The position numbers and the translations under genes were made by a program. From Acephala macrosclerotiorum (taxonomy: Eukaryota; Ascomycota; Leotiomycetes; Helotiales; Mollisiaceae), in assembly GCA_014904845.1 (NCBI GenBank), contig MU119265.1, forward strand, positions 1 to 64,000: 64,000 bases of DNA. Direction: 5' to 3'. Numbering within the stretch: the first letter of the stretch is position 1; each line of letters begins with the position of its first letter. Shown here piece after piece: positions 1 through 10,610 of the stretch. A model generated the notes under the pieces. That model did not search any database. It worked only from the letters and a program-made list of their open reading frames with translations, and was not told the origin of the DNA.

Positions 1-3000
1 TAAAAATTATAATTTTTTTTTAATATTATTTAATTTTTTTTTTAATTTTTTAAAGTTTTAATTTGTATTATTTTATATACAAATAATTTTATTAATCGAA
101 TATATTTTATTTATTTGAATATTTTACAACGATTTTTTTTAAAAATTTATATACATTTTTTTTATAAAAACGATTTACAAATATTTACTTTTTTTATTTT
201 TTTTTTTTTAAAATTTATTTAATACGTTTTATAAAAAATCAATATAAAATTATTTATTTAAAATTTTTAAAATTTTTTATTTGAAATTAATATTATAATA
301 TTTTAATTATATATATTAATACATTTTAAAAACTTTTTTTATAAAAACAAACAAATTTTGTAATTTTTAATTATTTAAAACGTAAAAATATTTGTTTACT
401 TTTTTTGTATAATTTTTTTATAAATATAAAAATTTATAATTTTTTTCGATTTTATTAATAAATATTTTTTTTTTAAATTTATACGTTTTTTATTTTTAAA
501 AATTTAATTAATTTATTATATTATTTTTTTACATATAAATTCTATAATTTTAATTTTTATTTTTAAAATTTTTATAATATTATTATTATATTTTAAAAAA
601 ATATTTTATTAAATTTTAAAAATACGAATTTCGCGTATAAAAAACAAAATAAAAATAATTATAATACGTTTATATAAATCGTATAATGCGATTTCAATAA
701 TTTATAAAAGATTATTAATAAATTGTTATTTGAAAAAAAAGTAATTATAATTAGTAATATTAATAATAAATTTATAAAAATTAAAAACGTAATAAAAAAT
801 TTTTAATTAAATAAAAAAAAAATTTAAAAATAATATTATTTTAAAATAATATATAATTTTAAATAAAAATTTTTTCTTTAAAATAAATAAAATTAAAAAA
901 TCGTATATTGTATTTCAATAAATTTAATTTAATTTAATTAAAACTTTTAATAGTATATTTAAATATTATAATCAAAAAATTTTTTTCGAATTTAAATATT
1001 TTAATAATTTATTAAAAGTTTTATTAATAGATTTTATAATAAATATATATATTAAAAACTCGAATAAATATTCTATATAAAACGTTTTACGTTTCGCGAA
1101 ATTATTAAAATTATTAATATAATTATTATCGAGAAAAACAAAGTTTACAATATATTATTTACAAAAATATTTTTTCGATTTATTGATTACAAAAAAATAT
1201 TAATATATTTAAAAAATGCGAATAACAATTTAATAATTACAAATTTAAATAAAATAAATTTAAAAAAACTACATTTTACTTTCTATTTTTATAAACTTTT
1301 AATAATTAAAAAATATACTAAAAATTTTTTTTCAATTTTTGCAAATAAATCTAAAAAATAATCGATTATTACTATTAATAATATAAATATTCAAAATATC
1401 AAATCTCAAAAAACTATTAATATTAATACTTTATTTCTTTAATCAATTCTATTAATTAACGATAATAATAACGACAATAATAACGACAATAATAATATTA
1501 TTATTACTAATTTTTTCGTACAAAACTTTTTATTTTTTCAAATTTCTCAAATCTCTCGAATTTTTCGATTCGTTTTTTTTTTCGTTTCAATCTCTATATT
1601 AATCAAACTCAAAAAATCTATTACTAATAATAAAAAATACTACAATATATTTATACTTATATCAAAAAAACATAAAATTATTATTACTTTATCGCAATTT
1701 AATACTATTTCATCTCAATTAATTCGCAAATTTCAATTAAATAATATATATTCAATAATTAATTATATATACAATATAAACAATATTTAAAAATTAAACG
1801 TTACTTTTTTTAATACTTTAAATTTCACTAATTACATTAAAATTCTAAATACTATTTACAATATTTACAAATACTTATTTATTAAACAATTTTATCGAAT
1901 TTATTATATAACGTTCTACGAAAATCTCAATTTATATTTTAAAAACGACGAAAAATAAATTGAAATTATAAAAATACGATTATTTAAAATTTATAAATTA
2001 TATATTAAAAAAAAGAATTTTTAATTTATTTAAATCTATTTTAATATTCGTTTTTAATTTATAAATATTTTAATCATTTTTCAATATAAACAAAAAACGC
2101 TAACAAAAAATCGATTTTAATTTTTACGAATTTTTATTATTTTTATTTTTATTTTTTCAATTAAATCGTTTATTAATCTAAAAATTGTAATAATTTTTAT
2201 TTTATAAAAATTTTTTAAATAAATAAAAAAAAATATATTTTATTACTTTTTTTTAAAAAAATTAATATATTAAAATTTTATTATTAATAAATTTTTTTTA
2301 ACGAATTTTTTCTTTTATACAATATATATTTTTTTTTTATTATTCAATTTTTATAAACAAATTTCAAATTGTAATTATTATTTTATCGATTTTTTAAAAA
2401 TTATTTTTTTTATTTCGTTATTTTTTCTCAATTTATTAGATTTTATTAAAATAATAAAATTAATCAATTTTTCTACGAAAAAAAAGTAAATATATTTTAA
2501 AATTTAAATTTATTATATATTAAATTTTTTTTTTTAACAAATTTCAAATAATTTATTCGCAATTTAATAATTATAAAAAAACGATAAATTAATTATTTTA
2601 ATTCTTTAAAAAAAACCATTTAAATAAATCTTTTTTTTAATATTAAAAATCAAATTTTAATTAAAGATTTTTTGAAACAAATTCAATCAAATATTATAAA
2701 AAAAAAATCTCAAAAATTAAAATTGTATATTTATAAAACAAAAACTTTTATCGATCGAAAATACGTTGAAAATTTTAAAAACTTTAATTTTTTTATTTTA
2801 TTTCTTATAAATTTAATATCTATTAATATTAACGAAAAAATTATCAATAATACTATTTATAAAAAACTTAAAAAAATTTATAATAAACTTTAAATTCTTT
2901 TCAAAAATCGATTTCGAAAATTTTTTAATAATAAATCTTTTTTCGAAAATATTTAATTTAAAAAAATCAATGCAATTTTCAATATAATTTATTGCGCGAA

Positions 3001-3503
3001 ACTTTTAAATTATTTTATTATTTAATATAAAATTTCTTAATAATTAAATTACTAAAACTCGTCTAATAATAAATATTTGTATACTTATTAATAAAAACAA
3101 ATTGTAATTCAAATCAAATTAATTTTTCAATATTTTGAAATAAAAAAAATAAAAATATTTCTTAGTAATAAATTTTTCTTTAAATGCGAAATTGAAAAAT
3201 TAATAATATTTATAAAAAATAATTAAAAATATCTAATTATTTTTAATAATAAATTTAAATTTGAAATTCGTTTATTTTTTTTCTTTTTATTAAATTCTAA
3301 AAAAAAAAAAAAATAAATTACAAAAAAATTTAACGTTAATAAAAATATTAAAAAAATTATCAAATTTTTAAAAAAAAACGACAATAATTTAAAAAATCTC
3401 AAACTTTGAATTCTTTATTTAAAACGAATTTTTTCTTTTTTTTTAATTTTTTTTTTCAAAACTCGAAACAAACTCATCATATAAAAAAACGATTATAATA
3501 AAA
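1..3503. repeat. AT-rich, RIP-degraded repeat block 1
   Basis: This stretch is overwhelmingly A and T, has no credible reading frame, and shows stop codons in every frame. The remaining G and C are largely in CpG steps (contexts such as TACG, TCGA, TTCG), while CpA and TpG are scarce. That is the pattern left by repeat-induced point mutation, which converts CpA to TpA. The original element cannot be identified. An AAC-GAC-AAT type trinucleotide run near 1459-1496 may be a relic of a low-complexity coding segment. From about 1260 to 1920 C greatly exceeds G. Confidence 0.85.
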
Positions 3504-3628
3504 TTATATACTCTCTCTTCAAAAATCCTTGTAAATAGCTAGTTTCGAGAGCAGTACTAGTCACGTGACTTCTAGTACATAAAAAGCTTTCGCTCACTAT
3601 AAACTAATCAACAACTTTTTCTATTTCT

Positions 3629-3661
<33 letters not shown>

Positions 3662-4010
3662 TACGAATTACGAATTACTTCGAATAAATCTAATCCATTG
3701 ATTGAAACGAATTAATCTATGATTGAATTTTTTTGCTTTGTACTTTATTACTTTTTTATATTATATATTCTCTCTTTAAAAATCTTTGTAAAATAATTAA
3801 TTTCGAGAGTAATACTAATTATATATTTTTTAATATATAAAGAATTTTCGCTTATTATAAATTAATCAATAATTTTTTCTATTTTTACTTTGATTAATTA
3901 ATTAATTGATTTACGAATTACGAATTACTTCGAATAAATTTAATCCACTGATTAAAACGAATTAATCTACGATTAAATTTTTTTATTTTGTATTTTATTA
4001 TTTTTTTATA
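3504..4010. repeat. tandem pair of ~257-bp repeats, second copy RIP-mutated
   Basis: Copy 1 (about 3504-3760) and copy 2 (about 3761-4010) align along their whole length. They share the order: TTATATA start, CTCTCT run, TTTCGAGAG, a GATT microsatellite (near 3634-3662), CGAATTACGAATTACTTCG, and a T-rich end. Nearly all differences are C to T or G to A in copy 2, for example GATT repeats became AATT and the CACGTG near 3562 became TATATA. CpG-containing words are kept in both. The layout (CACGTG, then a TATA-like CATAAAAAG) could be that of an LTR promoter, but no LTR ends or internal domain are visible. Confidence 0.8.
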
Positions 4011-4291
4011 ATAATTATAATTTAATATATTAAAATTTTATTATAAAAATTAATTAATTAAATAAATTAATAAAAAAAAAATATTATAAAATTTTTTTTT
4101 TTAAATTTTAAAATAAATATAAATATTATAAAAAAAATTAATAATAAATAAAATCAAAAACATTTAAAATAAACTTTTTTTTATAAATTTATTAAATATT
4201 ATAATAAAATTAATTATTAATTATTAAAATATTAATAAATTATATATTTTAAAAATCGAATATATAATATTAATAATTATTTTAAAATTTA

Positions 4292-4322
<31 letters not shown>

Positions 4323-4785
4323 TTTTTTTTTTTAAAATATATTATTTAAATTATTATAAAATATATAAAAATATAATAAATAATTAAAAAAATTTAATTT
4401 ATTAATTAATTAATTATATTATAAATAAAATTATAAATATTATTTTTAAAAATAAATTATAAAATTATAATTAATATTTATTTTATTTTTTAATATAAAA
4501 TTTTTTTATTTTGTTTAAATACGTTTATAAAATTATTAAAAAAGTTATTATTATTATTAAATATAAAAATTTAATTATTAATTAAATATTATAAAAATTT
4601 AAAAAATATATAATATAAATAATATTATTTATATTAATAATTATTTTCAATTTTAAAATAAAATAAATAATAAAATAAAATAAAATTTTATAATAATATT
4701 TTATAATAATATTTATAAATTATTTAAAATATTATATAAATTAAAATAATTATTTTATTTTTAATAAAAAATTTTATATGCTAAT
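4011..4785. repeat. AT-rich, RIP-degraded block 2
   Basis: Nearly pure A/T sequence with only a handful of G or C bases. It has no open reading frame of note and no recognisable repeat unit. It follows directly from the mutated copy of the tandem pair and ends sharply at about 4785, where an island of ordinary composition begins. Confidence 0.8.
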
Positions 4786-5530
4786 TGGCTGCTAATAGTG
4801 CCAGCGGCTTGCCAATGGCGCGTGCTACGCAGTAATTGCATGTCCAAAACTTTGGCGTCCAATTAAAAGAGTCGATTGCCAATTGGCAACCAATTAGCAA
4901 GTGGATCCCGGCCTATGAGAACACCAAAACTCTCGGCTCTCGGCGGCTGCAGACGGCTGCGCGCGGCCCTTATGCAGCCACACTTAATCAATTGAGCCGC
5001 TCAGCCTTTAAGTGTCTCAATCTAAGCTCTCAATATCGAGCAACTACTCGCATACCAGATCGGCGTTTCTACACGCGTAAACTTTGCTTGAATCGATCGA
5101 TTCTACGATCAGATCTTAAATAGCGTTAATATTTTCAATTTTCATTCTTATCTATTTGCATGATTTATGAGACGATTAAGATCTATTGGTCGGATAAAGC
5201 GCGGCCGCTAGTCTGCATATAAGTCTTGGCGAAGAACACCAAAACTTAATAAGTTCTAACTTTATAGCTTAATATCTCAATGCGCGCTCGATAGATTTAC
5301 TTGAAACTCTTATAATAGACTAAATAAGTGCTATAGATTACAATTTTCAAATATCTAAGTATTTAGTCTTAAGCTGGTGCTATTAGCAATGCTTTGGCAC
5401 TATTGGCACCGGGCTGGCGCTGTTGGCACTAGGCCAAAATAGCCGGTGGCGCTGGCAATCGACTAAGCTGCCATTGGCTCGCTAATAGCGCTATTAGCGC
5501 ACGTGTTTTTCGGCAAAACGGCTGGCAAAA
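4786..5530. mobile_element. possible non-autonomous DNA transposon relic
   Basis: A 745-bp island of ordinary base composition inside RIP-mutated DNA. Its ends are imperfect inverted repeats: 4791-4819 reads GCTAATAG, 12 variable bases, then GCCAATGGC, and 5470-5498 is the reverse complement of the same arrangement, about 22 of 29 positions matching. Inside the right end, 5388-5440 holds repeated TTGGCACTA and GCTGGCGCT words, like subterminal repeats of DNA transposons. No transposase is encoded; the 95-codon frame in it resembles nothing I know. No target-site duplication is clear. It could also be a fragment of a larger repeat. Confidence 0.4.
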
Positions 5531-5847
5531 AAAAAAATTTCTGATGAAAATAATTTAATTATATTAAATATTTTATAAATTTAAATATAATTATAAAAAA
5601 AATTAAAAATTTATAATTTATAATAGTATTTAATAAAAACTTTAAAATTTATTAAAAAAATAAATATATTATAATTATATATTATTTTATTTAATGAAAA
5701 ATTAAATTAATAAGCGAATTTTTTTATTTTAATAATTAAATAATTAATATATTATTTTTTAATTATTTATATATTATATATTTTATTAAACGTATTATAT
5801 TATTTAATTTTATTTAATTTATTATATAATTTTTAAATTAGTAATCG
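5531..5847. repeat. AT-rich, RIP-degraded block 3
   Basis: Short AT-only spacer between two islands of ordinary composition. No coding potential and no structure seen beyond the general CpG-retaining composition. Confidence 0.75.
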
Positions 5848-6085
5848 TATTACGTGCATAGCTCGAGCTTTAGAAAGCTAGCGGCCGCATCACGTGCATA
5901 GTCGAGCCGGTCCGAGAACTAGATTACTTACATTTTATTCTTTAATAAACTAAGTTATATAAAAAACTACGCGTCGCAAACAAAGTCTCCAGTGAAACGA
6001 GCTGAGATTACGACTTTCGTAGTTGTCTCAAGTTACTTCGAAGTTTGCGTAGAATCGTTGAACAGTAAAAAACAATAAAAACAAA
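5848..6085. repeat. LTR-like fragment (possible solo LTR or LTR edge)
   Basis: An island of moderate GC content with two near copies of ACGTGCATAG followed by CGAGC (about 5853 and 5893), then a TATATAAAAAAC box at about 5955 and a CT/GA-mixed tail that fades into AT-rich DNA near 6085. The order (upstream motif pair, TATA-like box, short leader) is what an LTR promoter region would look like. TG...CA ends and a primer binding site were not found, so this is only a suggestion. Confidence 0.3.
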
Positions 6086-8288
6086 CGTAAACGAAATTCG
6101 TAATTTAAATATTTAACAATAAAAAAAAAAATTTAATTTTTACTTGAAAAATATTATTTAAATATACGTATAATTAATCATTTTATTAATACGTATTATT
6201 TTCGTTAAATTTTTAAAAGAAATAATAAATAAATTTTTATTGAATATTATTTTTAAAATAATTAAATTTTTTTATAAAATTTTAAAAACAAGAATATATT
6301 AATATAAAACGTATAATATTTATTATAAAAATAATTTTTTAATAAAATTTTTAATTTTCGATTTTTATTTATTTATTATAAAAAGTAATTATATTTTATT
6401 TGAAATATTTAATATATAAATTAATAATACGTTTATTTTAAAAAATTAAATTATTAATTAAATTTATAAAATTTTTATTATTTAACGAATATAAATTAAT
6501 AATAAACGAAATTAAAAATAAAATTATTTTTTCGTAAAAAAAATAAAATAAACGTTTAAATTTAATTAATTCGAAATTAAATTTTTATAAATAAACGTAT
6601 TTCGAATAATATACTCGAGAAATATATATTAATTTTATTTATTAATTGAAAATTATATATAATATATCGATAATAATTTAATATTAAAATCTCGAAAAAA
6701 ATAATAATAATAATATTAAATAAATAATTATAATATTAAATAAATAATTTCGATTATAAATTTCGATTTTTTTTATTTAAATTTATATTTAATAAAAATT
6801 TTCATTTTTATAAACGAATTTTTTGTTATAAATAAAAATTTTAATTCGTAAATTAAATATATTTTTGTTTTTAATAATAAAATTTATAATAATAAATAAT
6901 TCGATTTACGAAATAATTTATTTTATTAAAATTTAATAAAATATAAAAAAAAAAAATTTATTATTTTAATTTTTAAATTATACGTAATAATAATAAAAAT
7001 TAATATGAAAATCTCGATTTTTATTATTTTTAATTTTATTATAAAACGATTAAAATTAAATTCAAATTTTATAATTATTTATATCGATTTTTTTTTATAA
7101 TCGATATTATAATTATTAAATAATTATATTAATGTAAATTATTTAAATTATTTATTAATATTAATTATTTTAATATTAAAATATAAAAATAAATATAACG
7201 TTTTAAAATTTAAAAATTAATTAATAAAAACGAAAATAATAAAAAAAATAATTATTAAAAAAATAATATTAAAAAAAAACGTATAATTATTATTTTAATA
7301 TTTTAATATTTTTAATATTTTTCAATATTTTTCAATATTTTTAAATACGAAATTTTCGATTAATTCGAAAATTATAAATATCGAATTTAAAAAAAAAATT
7401 TAAATTCAATTTAATCGATTAAATATTATAATACGTAATAATAATTAATTTACAATTAAATTTCTTTTTATTATTCGATAATAAAATAATACGTTTATAA
7501 TTATAATAATATTTTTTTTATTTTTAATTTACGAATTAAAAACAAAAAAAAAATTTAAAATTTTTTTTTATTAATATTAATTTAATTAAATAATCGTTTA
7601 AATAATCAATTAAATAATTTTAATTATAATTTTTATTATTTTTAATTTTACGTTTATATTTTTTAATTATATAAATAAATAAATATTCTTTTTAAAAAAA
7701 AATTTAAATTATTAATATTAAATTAAAATTTTAAAATTTTATAATTTATTTTTAAACGTATTAATAAAATAATTTAAAATTAAATAATATTTATTATTTA
7801 AAATTTTAATAAAATTAATTTTTTATTATTAATTTAATTATTTTTAAAAATTGAATATAATAATAATTAATAATAATAAATTTAATATTTTAAAAAAAAT
7901 TAAAAAAAATTTCAAAAGTTCATTTATAAATTATTACGATTATTACAATAAATTATATAATAATCAATTTGAATATTTTACGTTTTTTATCGATTTTTAA
8001 TATTTTTATTAAATCGAAATAAAAATTAAAAATAAAAACGCGAAAATTAATATAATTATTATTTTTAAAAAATATTATAAAATTTATTTATAAATATTTT
8101 TAATATTAAAATTTAAAAAAAAAAAATCGATTATTAAATACATTAAAAAATTAATTTTAAAAAAATATATTCGATTTTATTTTAAATAAAATATTTATTA
8201 AAATCGAAAATTTAATTAAAATTATTAATAAAAATTTAAAAATTCGATTTTATTATTTTCAAAATATAAAAAACTAATAAAATTTAAA
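6086..8288. repeat. AT-rich, RIP-degraded block 4
   Basis: About 2.2 kb of nearly pure A/T sequence with residual G and C mostly as CpG (ACG, TCG words). There is no plausible gene. Near 7300-7345 is a short run of ATATTTTTCAAT-like repeats. The block presumably derives from one or more transposons that are no longer recognisable. Confidence 0.85.
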
Positions 8289-8309
8289 ATGTTTCTCTCG
8301 TTTCGAAAG

Positions 8310-8361
8310 AAAAGGCCCGTTCGGCGGCTCGCTAGGCGAGCCAATAGCGGACGGGCCTTTT
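8310..8361. repeat. nested palindrome
   Basis: The arm AAAAGGCCCGT (8310-8320) is matched by ACGGGCCTTTT (8351-8361), and inside it GGCTCGC (8325-8331) pairs with GCGAGCC (8335-8341) around a TAG loop. Both stems are perfect. It marks the left edge of the GC-rich island and could form a cruciform or an RNA hairpin ending in a T tract. No adjacent gene makes a terminator role likely. Confidence 0.7.
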
Positions 8362-8398
8362 TTTTCTTTACTCGACGCACATTTTGCTCCGCAGGCCT

Positions 8399-8416
8399 CG
8401 CAGGGGCGCCCCTGCG
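8399..8416. repeat. 18-bp perfect palindrome
   Basis: CGCAGGGGC followed immediately by GCCCCTGCG is its own reverse complement. It lies 38 bp right of the nested palindrome. In a RIP-mutated region a perfect GC palindrome is unexpected unless it is recent or was protected. Confidence 0.8.
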
Positions 8417-8624
8417 GGGGGCTACAAAGTTTTCGACTTTAGTAATTTACTTTTATTTCAAGTTTCAAGCTAATAGCTCTTAATTTGAGCGTTTTATAAG
8501 CATTTGAAGTTGGCATAGTTATTGAGATAGAGTTCTAGATTCTGCCAGGCGGTGAAGCCGATAAGCTGATAAGCACATTAGTGCCTAAGGCAAAAACGCA
8601 CTTCTAGTAAAACTTCAATTTACA

Positions 8625-8943
8625 CCAGGGGGACACCCCCTGGGACCCCCGTCTTATATTCAGCTGCTACGATCGACTCAATCAATTTAGATTACTTTAC
8701 TTAGCATATAATTCCAGGGGGAGACCCCCTGGGACCCCCCTTGAGAGCTGCGCAGATATTCCAGCATTTAAGTGCATTGGTGCCTTAGGCAGAAACGCAC
8801 TTCCGGCAGAGCCTCACACTAAAAGAGCACTCCAGGGGGACACCCCCTGGGACCCCCCTTAAAAGCTGCGCAGCCATAGAGATATCCAGCACTTAAGTAA
8901 GTAAGTAAGTAAGTGCCTTAGTGCCTAAGGCAGAAACGCACTT
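8625..8943. repeat. three interspersed copies of two hairpin modules
   Basis: Module A (CCAGGGGG, ACA or AGA, CCCCCTGGGACCCCC) starts at 8625, 8714 and 8832. Module B (GTGCC, TWA, GGC, then ARAAACGCACTT) starts at 8780 and 8921, with a first copy upstream at 8581. After modules A2 and A3 the text AGCTGCGCAG...ATATCCAGCAYTTAAGTG is also shared, so the true repeat unit is roughly 100-120 bp. An AAGT microsatellite sits in the last unit (about 8894-8914). Confidence 0.75.
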
Positions 8944-9293
8944 AGGAGTTTTGCGGTCGCTATTTTTGCTGAGTGCGACTATATTCTATTGATTTGCGCA
9001 ACAACGGATTAATAGAATCGCTTGAAACTTGGAATCTGGCGGTATTTGATTGAGTTTCAACTTATTTCTAAGTCTTATATAGTTTGGATTAACTAATATA
9101 TTATAATTGTAGGCACAGCGTGGTCGCACGTAAATTGAGATTTTGGTGTTCTTCACCGGATCGGCTGCATATTAATCCGAAGCTGCTGCGTAACTACCCC
9201 TGCTGCAAAATCCTTAATGAACCAATCAAATCGCTCCATTTGGGCACCTCGGTTAAATTTTGCTGAAATCGCCCATTGTAAAGAGTGTTGATG

Positions 9294-9391
9294 TCACGTG
9301 TATATAGAAAAGTTGGTATTAGTCCTTATGCCGGACAGGCAATCACGTGCATATAGAAAAGTTGACATTAGTCCTTAAGCCGGACAGGCAA
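9294..9391. repeat. 49-bp tandem direct repeat, two copies
   Basis: Copies start at 9294 and 9343 with the word TCACGTG, then YATATAGAAAAGTTG and AGTCCTTA, and end in GCCGGACAGGCAA. They differ at only about five positions, mostly transitions. Each contains a CACGTG palindrome, the core bound by bHLH factors in other systems. No adjacent gene is present to be regulated. Confidence 0.75.
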
Positions 9392-9395
9392 TAAT

Positions 9396-10610
9396 ACGAA
9401 AAATACTTTAATTCGAAAATATTAAAATATATTAAAAAACTTTTAAATATATTTATATAAAACAATTTATAATTAAAAATATAAATAAATTAAATTTTAT
9501 ATATATTTATTTTATAATATAATCGTATAAAAATTTTAATAACGAATTAATTATTTTATACGATTTTATAAAACAATTATAATTTTATAATTATATATTA
9601 ATTTTTTTTCGATTAATAATAATTTTCGTTTTTTATATAATTAAATTAATTTTTAATATTTATTTTAATATAATATTATTTTTAAATTAATTTTTAAAAA
9701 AATAATTTAATCGTTTTATAATATTTTTATTTATTGTAATTTTATTTATAATATATTTTTTATTTAAATAATTCTTTTTAAAATTAAAATTATAAATAGT
9801 TTTTTTATTTAATATTTATTTTCGCAAATAAAATTTTATCGAATATATATATATTAATTCGTAAAATTAATATTTTTATTTTTAAAATATATTAAATTTA
9901 AATATTTCGTATAAATATTAAATTTATTTAATATTAATAATTTTTATATTTTTAATTATTATATTAATATTAAAATTTATTATTTTTTTTTTAAATTTTT
10001 TAAAATTTTATTAATAAATTAATAAAAAAAAAATATAAAAAAAATTAATAAAAAAAAAAAAAATTAATTAAAAAACGAAAAAAAAAAAAATTTATTTTTT
10101 ATAATATAAATTTTCTAAAGAAATAATATATAATTACGAAATTATTTAATAAAAAAAAATATTATAAAATTTTTAAATTTTACGAAAACGTAAAAAAAAT
10201 TTTAAAAATTTTTTTTATTACGTAAAAATTAAAAATTAATAATTAATTAATACGATTTAATTCGATTTAATATAATTTATTAAATTTAATTTTTATATTG
10301 TAATTTTACAAAATAAATTATTTTTTATTATATATATCGTTTTTTAATATTTATATATATTAATATTTTAAATATTAATTTAATTATATATTATAAATTA
10401 TATAATTCGTAATAATATTTTTTAATTAAATTAATCTTTTTATTATTATTATTATATTATTATTATTTATACGTAATAATTTAATTATTTTTATATTTTT
10501 TATATTTATTTAATTTTTTTTAATATATTTAATATTTTTATTTAAATTAAATATATTAATAAATTTAAATATTATAATATTATTTTTTTTATTTTTTCAA
10601 TTGATAAAAT
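9396..10610. repeat. AT-rich, RIP-degraded block 5
   Basis: Last AT-rich block before normal gene space. It is nearly all A/T with residual CpG. Composition rises to normal between about 10610 and 10750, where TTAATTAA-type words give way to mixed sequence. Confidence 0.85.

Larger units (their letters stand above)
8289..9395. repeat. island of hairpin-forming repeats inside RIP-mutated DNA
   Basis: This 1.1-kb island has ordinary to high GC content. It begins with a nested palindrome (arms 8310-8320 and 8351-8361, inner arms 8325-8331 and 8335-8341), followed by an 18-bp perfect palindrome at 8399-8416. Then come three copies of a stem CCAGGGGG / CCCCCTGG followed by GACCCCC (8625, 8714, 8832) and three copies of GTGCCTWAGGCARAAACGCACTT (8581, 8780, 8921). 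It ends with a 49-bp tandem repeat (9294-9391). No protein is encoded. I do not recognise the element. Confidence 0.6.

Noticed and set aside
2672..2893. 73-codon frame in the AT-rich block
   Set aside because: Composition-driven: almost only Lys, Asn, Ile, Phe and Leu codons, in RIP-mutated DNA, with no domain.
4836..5123. 95-codon frame in the 4.8-kb island
   Set aside because: No recognisable motif; lies in a repeat-like element, and the frame is short.
8625..8943. CRISPR-like array
   Set aside because: Repeats are palindromic modules with non-uniform spacing in a eukaryotic genome; no cas genes.
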